A DNA stretch of 64,000 nt from Streptomyces typhae (GCF_009755605.1 NZ_WPNZ01000007.1:1-64000); one strand, 5' to 3'; numbered from the stretch's first letter, positions 10,241 to 19,488 are shown. Translations and numbers: made by a program. Notes: a model not told the origin generated them from the letters alone.

Positions 10241-10390
10241 GTGCGGGTCCCTTCGGGGTGGTGTGGGCGGGGGTTTGTGGCCTGGTCAGCGTACCGCCGG
10301 GGGCGGGGGTGGGCTCGGGTGAGGCCGGGCTGCGCCCTTGCCTGCCCCGGGGCGGGGCCGGGCCGGTGCGGCGGGTGCGGGCCGGTGGGT

Positions 10391-10510
10391 GTTTGTGCCC
10401 ACCCGTTCCGCCGTGCGGAACGCCTGCCCACAAACGCGGCGGACAAGGGGTGCGCCCCAGCAGAACACGGGCCCACAAACACGGCGGACAAGGGGCGCCC
10501 CCAGCAGAAC
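10391..10510. repeat. Folded direct-repeat block downstream of manB
   Basis: Two direct copies of a 40-base unit containing CCCACAAACxCGGCGGACAA lie at about 10426-10466 and 10471-10510. Just to the left a hairpin CGTTCCGC / GCGGAACG (10404-10411 and 10415-10422, 3-base loop) is enclosed by GTTTGTG (10391-10397) and CACAAAC (10429-10435). The block lies just past the manB stop and may act as a terminator or a processing site between manB and the Trm112-like gene. No gene is seen in the 321-bp gap. Confidence 0.55.
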
Positions 10511-10561
10511 GCCCCCACAGCAGACATCCGGGCGTGCCCCAGCCCCTCTCGGGATCGGAGG

Positions 10562-11926
10562 TCAGCCCCTGATGATCTTCAGAGCCTCGTCGCGTACCCG
10601 GTGCATCGTGGGTTCGTCGCGGGCCTCGGCGTTGAGGCGGAGGAGGGGCTCCGTGTTCGAGGCGCGGACGTTGAACCACCAGTCGGTGGCGGTGACGGTG
10701 AGGCCGTCGAGTTCGTCGATGGTGACGCCGTCCTGGCCCTCGTACGCGGTCCTGATGGCGGCGAGGCGGGCCGTCTGGTCGTCGACCGTGGAGTTGATCT
10801 CGCCGGAGCCCGCGTACCGGTCGTACTGCTCGACGAGGGCGGAAAGCGGCCCCTCCTGACCGCCGAGCGCGGCCAGCACGTGCAGTGCCGCCAGCATGCC
10901 CGTGTCCGCGTTCCAGAAGTCGCGGAAGTAGTAGTGCGCGGAGTGCTCGCCGCCGAAGATGGCGCCCGTCTTGGCCATCTCCTCCTTGATGAAGGAGTGG
11001 CCCACGCGCGTGCGCACGGGCGTGCCGCCGTTCTCGCGGACGACCTCGGGCACCGACCAGGAGGTGATCAGGTTGTGGATGACCGTGCCCGAGCCGCCGT
11101 GCTTGGCGAGTTCGCGGGCGGCGACCAGGGCGGTGATCGCGGACGGCGAGACCGGGCCGCCGTCGCCGTCGACGACGAAGCAGCGGTCCGCGTCGCCGTC
11201 GAAGGCGATGCCGAGGTCGGCGCCCTCGGCGCGCACGCGCTCCTGGAGGTCGACGATGTTGGCCGGGTCGAGCGGGTTGGCCTCGTGGTTGGGGAAGGTG
11301 CCGTCGAGCTCGAAGTACATCGGTACGAGAGTGAGGGGCAGGCCTTCGAAGACCGTGGGTACGGTGTGGCCGCCCATGCCGTTGCCCGCGTCGACGACGA
11401 CCTTCAGGGGGCGGATGGCGGTGAGGTCCACGAGGCCCCGCAGGTGCGCCGCGTAGTCCTGGAGGGTGTCGCGGCTGGTGAGCGTCCCCGCCGTCGCTGC
11501 GGGTGCGGGCGCGCCCTCCTCGGACCAGCGCTCCACCAGGGCGCGGATGTCCGCGAGACCGGTGTCCTGGCCGACCGGGGCGGCGCCCGCGCGGCACATC
11601 TTGATGCCGTTGTACTGGGCGGGGTTGTGCGACGCGGTGAACATCGCGCCCGGCAGGTCGAGGGCGCCGGAGGCGTAGTAGAGCTGGTCCGTCGAGCAGA
11701 GGCCGATCTCGGTGACGTCGACGCCGAGTGCCGCCGCTCCGCGCGCGAAGGCGCGGGACAGGCCGGGCGACGAGGGCCGCATGTCGTGGCCGACGACGAT
11801 CGCCGTCGCGTCCGTCACCCGGACGAAGGCGGCGCCGAACAGTTCCGCGAGCGACTCGTCCCACTGGTCCGGGACCACCCCGCGCACGTCGTAGGCCTTC
11901 ACGAGCTGGGACAGATCAGCAGTCAC
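10562..11926 (-). CDS. manB: Phosphomannomutase / phosphoglucomutase
   Basis: Converts mannose-6-phosphate to mannose-1-phosphate (or the glucose equivalents); cytosolic, Mg-dependent, alpha-D-phosphohexomutase family. 454 residues, the usual length. It carries the phosphoserine loop TASHNPAQYNGIK with Ser99, the metal-binding DGDADR (243-248 region), a GGEHSAHYYF sugar-binding loop and the C-terminal RASNTEPLLRLNAEA phosphate-binding segment. I place the start at GTG 11926, preceded by AGAGAGGG, rather than at the much longer upstream ORF start, which runs through low-complexity DNA. It is the first gene of the mannose cluster on the minus strand. Confidence 0.95.
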   Translation of the reverse strand: MTADLSQLVKAYDVRGVVPDQWDESLAELFGAAFVRVTDATAIVVGHDMRPSSPGLSRAFARGAAALGVDVTEIGLCSTDQLYYASGALDLPGAMFTASHNPAQYNGIKMCRAGAAPVGQDTGLADIRALVERWSEEGAPAPAATAGTLTSRDTLQDYAAHLRGLVDLTAIRPLKVVVDAGNGMGGHTVPTVFEGLPLTLVPMYFELDGTFPNHEANPLDPANIVDLQERVRAEGADLGIAFDGDADRCFVVDGDGGPVSPSAITALVAARELAKHGGSGTVIHNLITSWSVPEVVRENGGTPVRTRVGHSFIKEEMAKTGAIFGGEHSAHYYFRDFWNADTGMLAALHVLAALGGQEGPLSALVEQYDRYAGSGEINSTVDDQTARLAAIRTAYEGQDGVTIDELDGLTVTATDWWFNVRASNTEPLLRLNAEARDEPTMHRVRDEALKIIRG

Positions 11927-12246
11927 GGCCAACCCTCTCTGCAAAATTCTGGGAGCTCGGCAAGCCCTCGTCGATGGCAACGAACTTCGTCGGTGGCAAC
12001 AAACTACCCGGAACACCGGAACGGAAGCCGCCCACCGGAACGGAAGCCGCCTCAGGGCAGCACCTTGCGCGGTACGTCGCCCTCCTTGCCGGCGAGTCCG
12101 ACGGTCGCGCACCGCGCGAACTGCGTGAACTGCGCACACCGCGCGAACTACGTGAAATACGTGAACTACGCGAGGGAGGTAAGAGCACCGTACGCAGAGA
12201 GGGAGGAACGCCGTACGAGGCGTGTGAGGCGTGTGAGGCGTGTGCC

Positions 12247-12624
12247 TCAGTTGTCCGGTGAGCGCAGCACCCGCAGATGGCCGCGGCGCGCGACCTCCAT
12301 GGGGTCCGCCCCGCGGGGCCCGCTCCCGCCGGCCTCCGCCGCCCGCTCCTGCGGACGCGCCGCCTCCCGCACCGCGTTGGCGAGTGCTTCGAGGTCGTCG
12401 CCGCTGGGGCGGGCGGGGCCCGAGCCGTCGGCGAGGCGGACGACCTCCCAGCCGCGCGGCGCGGTGAGGCGCTCGGAGTGCTCGGCGCACAGGTCGTAGC
12501 AGTGGGGTTCGGCGTAGGTGGCGAGCGGGCCGAGGACCGCGGTCGAGTCGGCGTAGACGTACGTCAGCGTCGCGACGGCGGGACGGCCGCAAGCGGTGCG
12601 CGAACAGCGACGTACAGGGCTCAC
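12247..12624 (-). CDS. DUF3499 family protein
   Basis: About 125 residues beginning VSPVRRCSRTACGRPAVATL. The CSRTAC pair at the N-terminus, the YAEPHCYDLCAEHSERLTAP segment (a second Cys/His cluster) and GWEVVRL match the actinobacterial DUF3499 family, which probably binds a metal ion; function unknown. I chose GTG 12624 because family members begin at this point. No Shine-Dalgarno is visible, and TACCGT eight bases upstream could be a -10 for a nearly leaderless message. It is divergent from the zincin-like gene. Confidence 0.85.
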   Translation of the reverse strand: MSPVRRCSRTACGRPAVATLTYVYADSTAVLGPLATYAEPHCYDLCAEHSERLTAPRGWEVVRLADGSGPARPSGDDLEALANAVREAARPQERAAEAGGSGPRGADPMEVARRGHLRVLRSPDN

Positions 12625-12935
12625 GACGTTGGACGGTACCGCACTCTTGAGCGGGCCGCGACGACTCTCCCCGAGGTCACTCCCCCGTGTCGTGCTGTGA
12701 TCCCGCACACAGGGACTTTCGAGGGTACGCCCGCTGACCTGCGCGGACGCAAGGGGCCAGAGGGGCGGGCGGTGTTGGACGCGATCACTACATGGTGCAA
12801 ATCCTGCCAATCGGAGCGAGCTCGGCGGTCCCGGATAGATGCGCAATCGAGCCCGAGCTTGGCCGGAATGGTCAGGAAGCGACATGCCGCGCTCCGTACG
12901 GAAAGGGCGATCTCGGGGACTACGCTTCCCCAGTG
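12625..12935. promoter_or_regulatory. Divergent intergenic region between the DUF3499 and zincin-like genes
   Basis: No gene is seen. Both flanking genes have a TAnnnT box at the spacing of a leaderless start: TACCGT before the minus-strand gene (12633-12638) and TACGCT (12921-12926) before the plus-strand gene. Neither has a convincing -35, so these are only candidates. Confidence 0.3.
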
Positions 12936-13415
12936 ATGGAAGACCCCGTACAACCCCGCCCCGCCGAGCCGAGGCCCCGCCGACGCGACCGCCACGGCAG
13001 GGGCATGCGCGGCCCCGTCGCGCCTCCCCAGGTGCCGCTGTCCGCGAGCCGCGCGGAGGCGTTCACGGACCTGGTGCAGGACTCCGTGGAGCGTCTTGAG
13101 CGGCGCTGGCCGCAGCTCACCGAGATCGACTTCCTGGTGCTCGACGTGCCGCCCACCGTGACCGAGGACTCCGGTGGCGCGGGTGCCGCCCCCGGCGACG
13201 AGGGCTGGGAGGCCGACGCCGTGCCGCTCGGCGGCACCATTTCGGCCTCCGACGGCAGGCCCGCGCGGGTCGTCATCTACCGGCGGCCCGTCGAGATCCG
13301 CACCAAGGGGCGCGACGAGCGCGCCGCCCTGGTCCACGAGGTGGTCGTGGAGCAGGTGGCGGAACTGCTCGGGCTCTCGCCGGAGTCGGTGGATCCGCGG
13401 TACGGCGAGGAGTAG
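12936..13415 (+). CDS. Metallopeptidase-like (zincin-fold) family protein
   Basis: 159 residues. The N-terminus is Arg/Pro rich, then ASRAEAFTDLVQDSVERL and LTEIDFLVLDVPP lead to a C-terminal helix, RAALVHEVVVEQVAELLGL, and DPRYGEE. Layout and position match the small bacterial minimal-zincin family. The expected HExxH has become HEVVVEQ, so the second histidine is missing and catalysis is doubtful, although related actinobacterial proteins may share this. The start is ATG 12936, with an in-frame GTG three bases earlier. There is no ribosome site, and the transcript may be leaderless. Confidence 0.75.
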   Translation: MEDPVQPRPAEPRPRRRDRHGRGMRGPVAPPQVPLSASRAEAFTDLVQDSVERLERRWPQLTEIDFLVLDVPPTVTEDSGGAGAAPGDEGWEADAVPLGGTISASDGRPARVVIYRRPVEIRTKGRDERAALVHEVVVEQVAELLGLSPESVDPRYGEE

Positions 13416-13481
13416 GGCGGACCGGACCGCCCGTACCTGCTTCCGCCTTCTGTAAGACCCCGAAAAGACCCCGAAGCCCGC

Positions 13482-14978
13482 CTACTTCTGCAGCACCCCC
13501 AAGTCCTGCTCGGCCGTCGGCACCGACACCGTCCCCTTGTCGTCCGGCAGCGTCTGGACCGTGAACATGGGGATGCCGTTCTCTGGCAGCTCCAGCATGC
13601 GGGCGGCGTGCACCGGGCCGCCGGACTCCTGCTCAACAGTGAGGGCGTAGGACCCCTTGAGGCCGGACGGCACCGGCGGGTCGATGCCGAGCGTCGTGCC
13701 GCCCTTGACCGTGTACGACTTCGTGACGGGCTCCCCCGCCTCCGTGCCGGCCGACGCCGTGACCTTGACGCGGGCCGTCTCACCGGGGGCCACGAGGGAG
13801 AGCGTGGCGCCCTTGGCGCGGTTGTCGGCCGCGGTGGCCCGGTCGCCGACCGGGGCGGTCGCGGGGATGAACGCCGTCTCCTGCTTGTCGCCCTTGCCGC
13901 GGGTCACGCGCAGCGCGGCGACCACGGGGGCCGCCTCGTCGGCGGCGGTGGGCGTGAGGAGCAGCGAACCCGCCTCCCCCTTCGTGACGTCGTCCAGGTC
14001 GACGGCGGCCGTCATCCCGGCCTTCACATGCAGCGTCTCGTGCCCGGCCGGGGTGATCGGGCCCGTCGGCGAGGCCAGCCGCACCTTCAGGTCGGCGTCG
14101 GCCTCGCCGGGCGCGAAGGCGACCAGGCGCACGGACGTGGCGTCCTTGGGGATGCCGGGCAGGACCAGGTCGGGGGCGGGGTCGGCGGAGGCGGGCAGCC
14201 AGTCGCCGCCGAGATCGTCGTCCGCGGAGTGCACGGCGGCGGCCACGCGCCCGCTGCGCGCGACGACGTGCGTCGTGACGTCGTCGTACGGCTTGCCCGC
14301 GAGCGTGGAGAGCAGCACCGGGACGCTGGAGTGCGGCTGGATCTGGATGGACTGGCCGACGTCGGCCTTGATCGTGCCGTCGCGGCCGTACAGCTCGACG
14401 TCGACGACCGCCGCCGCGTCGTCCGGGTTGGTGAGGTGGATGTAGTCGCTGCGGCCCTTGGCGGTGCTGGTGCCGGGGAACCAGAACTCGCTGTCCGGGG
14501 CGACGCAGTGGGCGCCCAGGAGGCCGCGCCCGGCGCCGGCGCTCACCGTCGTGGTCTGCTGGACGGACCAGCCGGGCGCGAGGGCGCCGTCGGCGGCGCC
14601 GACGAGCGCGGGCGCGTCCGCCCCCGACTCCTCCCCGGTGACGGGCTTGCCCGGTGACTTCTGGGTCAGGAACGGCTTGACGTCCTTCGCCTTGCCCTCG
14701 TCGCCCTGGTGCGCGTCCGTCAGCGCCTTGGGAGCGGGGCGGAGCACGGCCGAACCGCCGCCCGCGGCACCCTGCGAGACGGGCGTGAAGGCCGTGTACG
14801 TGGTCTCGGCGAGGTCCGAGGTGCTGGGCTCGGGGCACAGCAGGCTGGTGCGCTCCACGGGTAGCCGCCTGGCCGTCTTCGCGGGGCCTTCGTCCTCGGA
14901 GCCGGTGACCGAGGCGAAGCCGGTGAGGGCGGCTAGGGCCGCCGCGACGGCGATCAGGGACACGGTGCTGCGGTTCAC
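13482..14978 (-). CDS. DUF5719 family secreted or membrane-anchored protein
   Basis: 498 residues with an N-terminal hydrophobic segment (STVSLIAVAAALAALTGFA, residues 4-22) that acts as a signal or anchor. A long extracellular beta-rich part follows (for example SDYIHLTNPDDAAAVVDVEL and DLVLPGIPKDATSVRLVAFA). It matches my recollection of actinobacterial DUF5719 proteins, whose function is unknown. Its ATG overlaps the stop of the upstream giant glycosyltransferase gene by four bases (14975-14978), so the two are translationally coupled. This suggests the protein serves the same extracellular glycan pathway. Confidence 0.8.
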   Translation of the reverse strand: MNRSTVSLIAVAAALAALTGFASVTGSEDEGPAKTARRLPVERTSLLCPEPSTSDLAETTYTAFTPVSQGAAGGGSAVLRPAPKALTDAHQGDEGKAKDVKPFLTQKSPGKPVTGEESGADAPALVGAADGALAPGWSVQQTTTVSAGAGRGLLGAHCVAPDSEFWFPGTSTAKGRSDYIHLTNPDDAAAVVDVELYGRDGTIKADVGQSIQIQPHSSVPVLLSTLAGKPYDDVTTHVVARSGRVAAAVHSADDDLGGDWLPASADPAPDLVLPGIPKDATSVRLVAFAPGEADADLKVRLASPTGPITPAGHETLHVKAGMTAAVDLDDVTKGEAGSLLLTPTAADEAAPVVAALRVTRGKGDKQETAFIPATAPVGDRATAADNRAKGATLSLVAPGETARVKVTASAGTEAGEPVTKSYTVKGGTTLGIDPPVPSGLKGSYALTVEQESGGPVHAARMLELPENGIPMFTVQTLPDDKGTVSVPTAEQDLGVLQK

Positions 14979-17900
14979 TGCCGGCTCCCGTCGGGGTGCT
15001 CACTGTCGGTGCCGTGCGGGGGCCGCTGCGGCATCGGCGGGGTCTCCTGCGTGTAGGGGGCGCCACCCGGGCTGCCGGGGGGCGCGGGAGGTACGGGCGG
15101 CACGGGAGCAGCAGGAGCCGAAGGAGTCCCAGGAGCGGCGGGGGCGCCCTGTCCGTAGGTCCCGGCCTCGTACGCCTGGCCGTAGCCCTGCTGGTCGCCG
15201 CCGTACATCCCGCCGTAGGCGTACGGGTCGTACTGGCCGCTGTGCGCCGGGCCGCCGGGGTCCGTGCGGTAGGGGTCGGCCTGGTACGGCTGCTGTCCGT
15301 AGGGGTCGTACTGGTCGGCCCCGCCGGGCTGGTCGGAGCCGTAGGGCTGGTCGGTGCCGTAGGGCTGGTCGGTGCCGTAGGGCTGGTCGGTGCCGTAGGG
15401 CTGGTCGGTGCCGTACGTGCCGTGGTCGGCGCCCGTCGGCGCGGGCTGCCACGGCTCGTGCCCCGGGGCCTCCGGGGTGTGCTGGGCGGGGACGGCGCTC
15501 ACGCCGGGCTCATGGGAGTCCCCGCGCGCCCCATGCCCACGGTGTGCGCCGTGCGCCCCACGCCCTCCGTGCGCGCCGTGCGTCTCATGCGCCTCGTGTT
15601 CGCCGTACCCGCCGCCGTGTGCACCGGGCTCCCCGGGCTCCCCCGGTGTCCGGGGCGGGGCCTCCTGGGCGGCCTGCTCGCTCTGGGCGCGCAGCCTGCG
15701 GGCGCGGCGGCCCTCGCCCGCGACGGCCTGGGCGGGCACCACGGGCTCGTCGGGCAGGTCGTCGTCGACGTCGCGGCGGCGCCCCGGCAGGGCGAGGACC
15801 ACCAGGACGACGGCGAGCGCGCCCTGCGCCCACAGCCAGGCCGTGTGCGCCATCGACCGCTCGTACGTGACGTCGAGGTGGCCGCCGGACGCGGGCAGCT
15901 CGAAGCCCTGGGCCCAGCCGTCCACGGTGGTGCGGGTCAGTGCGTGGCCGTCCAGGGTGGCCGTCCAGCCGGGGTCGGCCGCGTCGGCCAGGCGCAGGAC
16001 GCGGCCCTCCTCGCCGTCAGGGATGGAGGTGTGCAGTTCGACCGGGCCCGCGGCGACCGGCTCCGGGTCGCCGGACTTCGGCACGACGGCGGCGCGCGCG
16101 ACCTGCCGGTCCACGCGCCACAGGGCGCTGCCGTCCTCCTGGCTGAGCCGGGTCAGACCGGGGGTCGCGTCGAGGGTGCGGCTCAGGCCGCGCGCGGCTC
16201 CGTCGCGGACGAGGACGTAGCGCACCGCGTAGCCGCCGAGCTGGTCGGCCTGGTCGGCGCCGGAGCCCGCGAGGAGCCGGGCGACGATCCGGTCGAGCCG
16301 CCCGTGGGTGCCGTCCGCCGCGGCGATCTCGGCGTCGCCGAGGCGGGCGCCGGAGCCACGGACGAGCGTGTACGCCACCTCGGCGGGCGAGGCGCTGTCC
16401 AGGACGAGGGTGCGGGCCTGGTCCTCGGTGCCGCTCTCCTCGGCGACGAAGGCGGGCACCTGCACCGGGTCGCGCCGCTCCAGGGGCCCGTCGGCACCGG
16501 CGATCATCCACCCGGCGGCGGCGACCAGCGGTCCCAGGGCCGCGGCGAGGGCGATGAGCGCGGCCACCGGCTGCCGCCAGCCGAAGCTCAGCTCGGCCAC
16601 GCGCGCGCGGGCACCGTCGGCGCCGAGCGCGGCGGCGGCGAGCAGTGCGATGCCGTACGCGAGCGTGGCGGGGCCCGCCCACACCGAGCCGTCGGCGAGG
16701 ACCGCGAAGAGCAGGGCGACGAGGGCCGCCGCCCAGGCGGTGCGGACCGCCGTCTGCCGCTGGCCGCGGAGCAGCGCGCCGAGCGCGGCGAGGACGACGC
16801 CGAGAAGGAGCAGCCCGCTGACCGTGCCGGGCCCGCCGGGGCTGGCGCCGAGCAGGTCGAGCGGGGACGCGGCGCCCTTGCCGTACGCGAGTCCCGCCTC
16901 CTTGAAGAAGCCGGACGGCAGCAGGGAGAGCGACCAGGGCGCGAGGAGCAGCAACGGGGTACCGAGTGCGGCGAGGACCCGCAGGGCGTACGCGGTGATG
17001 TCGCGGCGCCGCACGGCGAGCAGGGCCAGGCCGAGGACGAGCGCGATGGGCCACACGATCGGCGTGAAGGCCGTGGCGACGGTCAGGAGCAGCGCGTACG
17101 CCCAGGTGGCGCGCCAGCTGCCGCGGGCGCCCTCCGGGGCGGCGAGGCCGCTTGCCGCGACGCCCGCGCGGGCGATGAGCGGCAGCAGGATCGCGAGCAC
17201 GGCGGTGCCGATGTGCCCGCCCGCGAGCGCGCCGGTGGCTGCGGGCAGGAAGGCGTACGCGACGGCCGCCCAGGCGCGCAGCAGCCGGGACTCCACGAGC
17301 GGCCGGGAGGCGAAGTACGCGGCGATGCCCGCGAGCGGCACCGAGCCGACCAGGAGCACCGTGACGGCGAGTCCCGTGGACCCGAGGAGCAGGGAGGACA
17401 GGAGGGCGACGATCGCCACGTACGGCGGTGCGGCCTCGGTGCTTCCGATGCCGACCGGATGCCAGCCGTCCAGATGGCGCGACCAGAGCGCGGAGGCGTC
17501 GGCGGGCGCGGGGAGCAAGGCGCCGCCCGCGAGCGCGCCCCCGCCGAGCAGGGCGCGGCAGGCGACGAGGGAGATCAGGAGCAGGAGCAGGAAGAGCACG
17601 GGTCCCGGCTTGCGGGCGATGCGCTTCAGGCGGGCGAACTGCTCGATCTCCAGGAAGTCGGCGTCGTCGCCGCCGGGGCCCGACTCGACGGCGCCGTGCC
17701 GGCCCGCGGCGGACGCCTCGGTGTCGGAGTCGCCGACGAGATGGCCGGCGACCTGTTCCACGGTGGCGCGGACGGTGGCGCCGGGTGGCGGGAACAGCGG
17801 CCGCATCTCGCCCGCGTCGACGGCGGGCCTGCCGCGCTTCTTGCGTCCCACGAGGATCCGCTCGGGCCGCAGCAGCGTGCTGAAGAGGCCGGCGACTTCG

Positions 17901-18991
17901 TCGAGGGCCTGTCCGGGGGCCTTGCCGACGAGGTAGGCGAGCGTGCGCAGGACCGTGCCGACGACGAGTCTGACGAGGACCCAGGGGAGGACTGTCGTAC
18001 GGGAGTTGACCAGGAGGGTGTAGGCCGCGCCTGCCTTGTCGACGCGGTGCGGCGAGGAGGCGGTGCGGCCGACGCAGTCGACGGTGCGGCGCTCGCGCGA
18101 GGCGGCCTCGGCGTGCCGGACGACGGCGTCGGGGGCGACCAGGACGCGGTACCCCTCGGCGTGCGCGCGCCAGCACAGGTCGACGTCGTCGCGCATGAGG
18201 GGCAGCCGCCGGTCGAAGCCGCCGAGCCGCTCGAAGGCCTCGCGCCGGATCAGCATGCCGGCCGTGGACACGGACAGGACGGGGCGCACGTGGTCGTGCT
18301 GGCCCTGGTCCTGCTCGCGCCGGTCGAGGCCGGTCCAGCGGCGGCCGGAGTGGGCGATGGAGACGCCCACTTCGAGCAGTTGCCTGCGGTCGTACCAGCC
18401 GCGGAGCTTGGGGCCGACGATGGCGATGTCCTGCGGGTCCTGGCCGAGTTCCCGCTCGTTCTCGACGGCGCGCAGGAGCTCGGCGAGGGCGCCGGGTTCG
18501 GGCGCGCAGTCGTCGTGGAGGAGCCACAGCCACTGCTCGGGCTCGCCGTGCGGCAGCTCCGGCATGTCGTACGTCTCGTCGCGCCAGCTGCGGCTCACCG
18601 GGTCCCAGCCGCTGGGGCGCTTGAGGTAGGGCAGGTCATCGGGCGTGAGCACGGCCGCCGTGCGGACGGCCTCGTCGACGGCGGTGCCGAAGCCGGAGCG
18701 GCGCGCGAGGTGCAGCACCCGGTCCTGGCCGAGGGCTTCGGTGAGCAGGCGGGCGGAGTCGTCCGCGCTGCCGGTGTCGGCCGCGACCGCGTTCTGGACG
18801 GGGCGGTCCTGGCCGAGGAGTCCGGCGACGGCGTCGGGCAGCCAGCGGGCACCGTCGTGGGAGACGAGCACGGCGGTCACGACATGCCGTGGGAACTCGG
18901 GCGGGTTCCCGGAGTCGAACCCGGCCGCGCGGGACGGGTCGAACCCGGCGGCAGCGCCTACGTGGCCTGCCGGGTGGCTGTGCACGGACAT
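14975..18991 (-). CDS. Large membrane-bound family 2 glycosyltransferase
   Basis: A 1338-residue protein. Residues about 35-300 are a GT-A family 2 glycosyltransferase: VVTAVLVSHDGARWLPDAVA, a DD pair in LLHDDCAPEPGALAE, and DDVDLCWRAHAEGYRVL, the acceptor-side ED/DxD-type loop. About 12 hydrophobic helices follow (roughly 455-850), then an extracellular region with LVLDSASPAEVAYTLVRG, a last helix (AHTAWLWAQGALAVVLVVL) and a long low-complexity tail. The tail contains about five copies of YGTDQP and His/Gly/Glu-rich stretches. It probably transfers sugars to or assembles a cell-surface polymer; the substrate is unknown. It starts at ATG 18991 and is coupled to the DUF5719 gene. Confidence 0.85.
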   Translation of the reverse strand: MSVHSHPAGHVGAAAGFDPSRAAGFDSGNPPEFPRHVVTAVLVSHDGARWLPDAVAGLLGQDRPVQNAVAADTGSADDSARLLTEALGQDRVLHLARRSGFGTAVDEAVRTAAVLTPDDLPYLKRPSGWDPVSRSWRDETYDMPELPHGEPEQWLWLLHDDCAPEPGALAELLRAVENERELGQDPQDIAIVGPKLRGWYDRRQLLEVGVSIAHSGRRWTGLDRREQDQGQHDHVRPVLSVSTAGMLIRREAFERLGGFDRRLPLMRDDVDLCWRAHAEGYRVLVAPDAVVRHAEAASRERRTVDCVGRTASSPHRVDKAGAAYTLLVNSRTTVLPWVLVRLVVGTVLRTLAYLVGKAPGQALDEVAGLFSTLLRPERILVGRKKRGRPAVDAGEMRPLFPPPGATVRATVEQVAGHLVGDSDTEASAAGRHGAVESGPGGDDADFLEIEQFARLKRIARKPGPVLFLLLLLISLVACRALLGGGALAGGALLPAPADASALWSRHLDGWHPVGIGSTEAAPPYVAIVALLSSLLLGSTGLAVTVLLVGSVPLAGIAAYFASRPLVESRLLRAWAAVAYAFLPAATGALAGGHIGTAVLAILLPLIARAGVAASGLAAPEGARGSWRATWAYALLLTVATAFTPIVWPIALVLGLALLAVRRRDITAYALRVLAALGTPLLLLAPWSLSLLPSGFFKEAGLAYGKGAASPLDLLGASPGGPGTVSGLLLLGVVLAALGALLRGQRQTAVRTAWAAALVALLFAVLADGSVWAGPATLAYGIALLAAAALGADGARARVAELSFGWRQPVAALIALAAALGPLVAAAGWMIAGADGPLERRDPVQVPAFVAEESGTEDQARTLVLDSASPAEVAYTLVRGSGARLGDAEIAAADGTHGRLDRIVARLLAGSGADQADQLGGYAVRYVLVRDGAARGLSRTLDATPGLTRLSQEDGSALWRVDRQVARAAVVPKSGDPEPVAAGPVELHTSIPDGEEGRVLRLADAADPGWTATLDGHALTRTTVDGWAQGFELPASGGHLDVTYERSMAHTAWLWAQGALAVVLVVLALPGRRRDVDDDLPDEPVVPAQAVAGEGRRARRLRAQSEQAAQEAPPRTPGEPGEPGAHGGGYGEHEAHETHGAHGGRGAHGAHRGHGARGDSHEPGVSAVPAQHTPEAPGHEPWQPAPTGADHGTYGTDQPYGTDQPYGTDQPYGTDQPYGSDQPGGADQYDPYGQQPYQADPYRTDPGGPAHSGQYDPYAYGGMYGGDQQGYGQAYEAGTYGQGAPAAPGTPSAPAAPVPPVPPAPPGSPGGAPYTQETPPMPQRPPHGTDSEHPDGSRQ
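15320..15415 (-). repeat. In-frame 18-bp tandem repeats in the glycosyltransferase tail
   Basis: Five near-identical 18-bp units encode YGTDQP/YGSDQP in the C-terminal tail of the large glycosyltransferase. Their period is a multiple of three, so copy number can change without breaking the frame. Confidence 0.85.
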
Positions 18992-19224
18992 CGAGGTACG
19001 GGCCCCGGTTCGCTGGACTGCGGTGGACGCCCGCGCTCCGTGAGGAGGGTGTGGCGTCTCGGACGGGGCCCCACACTAACGGCTGGCACCACAACAGCCC
19101 GCCGCCTGTGGATAACCCTTGGGCGACGGGCTGTTCGTGGTGTGGGTGGTGCGGTGCTGCGGGGAAGGTGTGCTGTCGCGGGCCGGCCGTATGGTTTCCG
19201 GCCGAACGGCCCGCGGGCCGGGGG

Positions 19225-19488
19225 TCAGACCGCCGCCTTCTTCAGGCGGCGGCGTTCACGCTCCGACAGACCGCCCCAGATACCGAAGCGTTCGTCGTTC
19301 GCGAGTGCGTATTCAAGACATTCCGAGCGGACCTCGCAGGCGAGGCAGACCTTCTTGGCCTCGCGGGTGGAGCCGCCCTTTTCGGGAAAGAAGGACTCGG
19401 GGTCGGTCTGGGCGCACAGTGCGCGCTCCTGCCAGCCGAGTTCCTCGTCCGCGTCCTCGACCAGCAGTTCCTGAACCAGCTCGGTCAT
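19225..19488 (-). CDS. whiB: WhiB, developmental iron-sulfur transcription factor
   Basis: 87 residues, the same length as Streptomyces WhiB. Four cluster-binding cysteines are present: Cys25 and the CLAC...C group Cys48, Cys51 and Cys57, followed by the GIWGG turn (69-73) and a basic C-terminus ERERRRLKKAAV that contacts DNA. WhiB works with WhiA to switch aerial hyphae from growth to sporulation septation. I chose ATG 19488 (GAGGGG five to six bases upstream) over an in-frame start 102 bases earlier, since the region before it contains a good promoter. It is a single gene, with the large glycosyltransferase downstream. Confidence 0.96.
   Translation of the reverse strand: MTELVQELLVEDADEELGWQERALCAQTDPESFFPEKGGSTREAKKVCLACEVRSECLEYALANDERFGIWGGLSERERRRLKKAAV

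Noticed and set aside
9506..12499. Plus-strand ORF of about 1000 codons across SIS, Trm112-like and manB genes
   Set aside because: It crosses three well-supported minus-strand genes and their repeat-filled gaps; composition is Arg/Gly-rich shadow.
12792..12935. 48-codon N-terminal extension of the zincin-like protein
   Set aside because: Codon use is not Streptomyces-like and it runs through the promoter region; the family begins at about ATG 12936.
14996..19474. Plus-strand ORF of about 1490 codons opposite the large glycosyltransferase
   Set aside because: It is the antisense shadow of a clear GT2/membrane protein, with low-complexity composition and no domain; long shadow ORFs are common in very high GC DNA.
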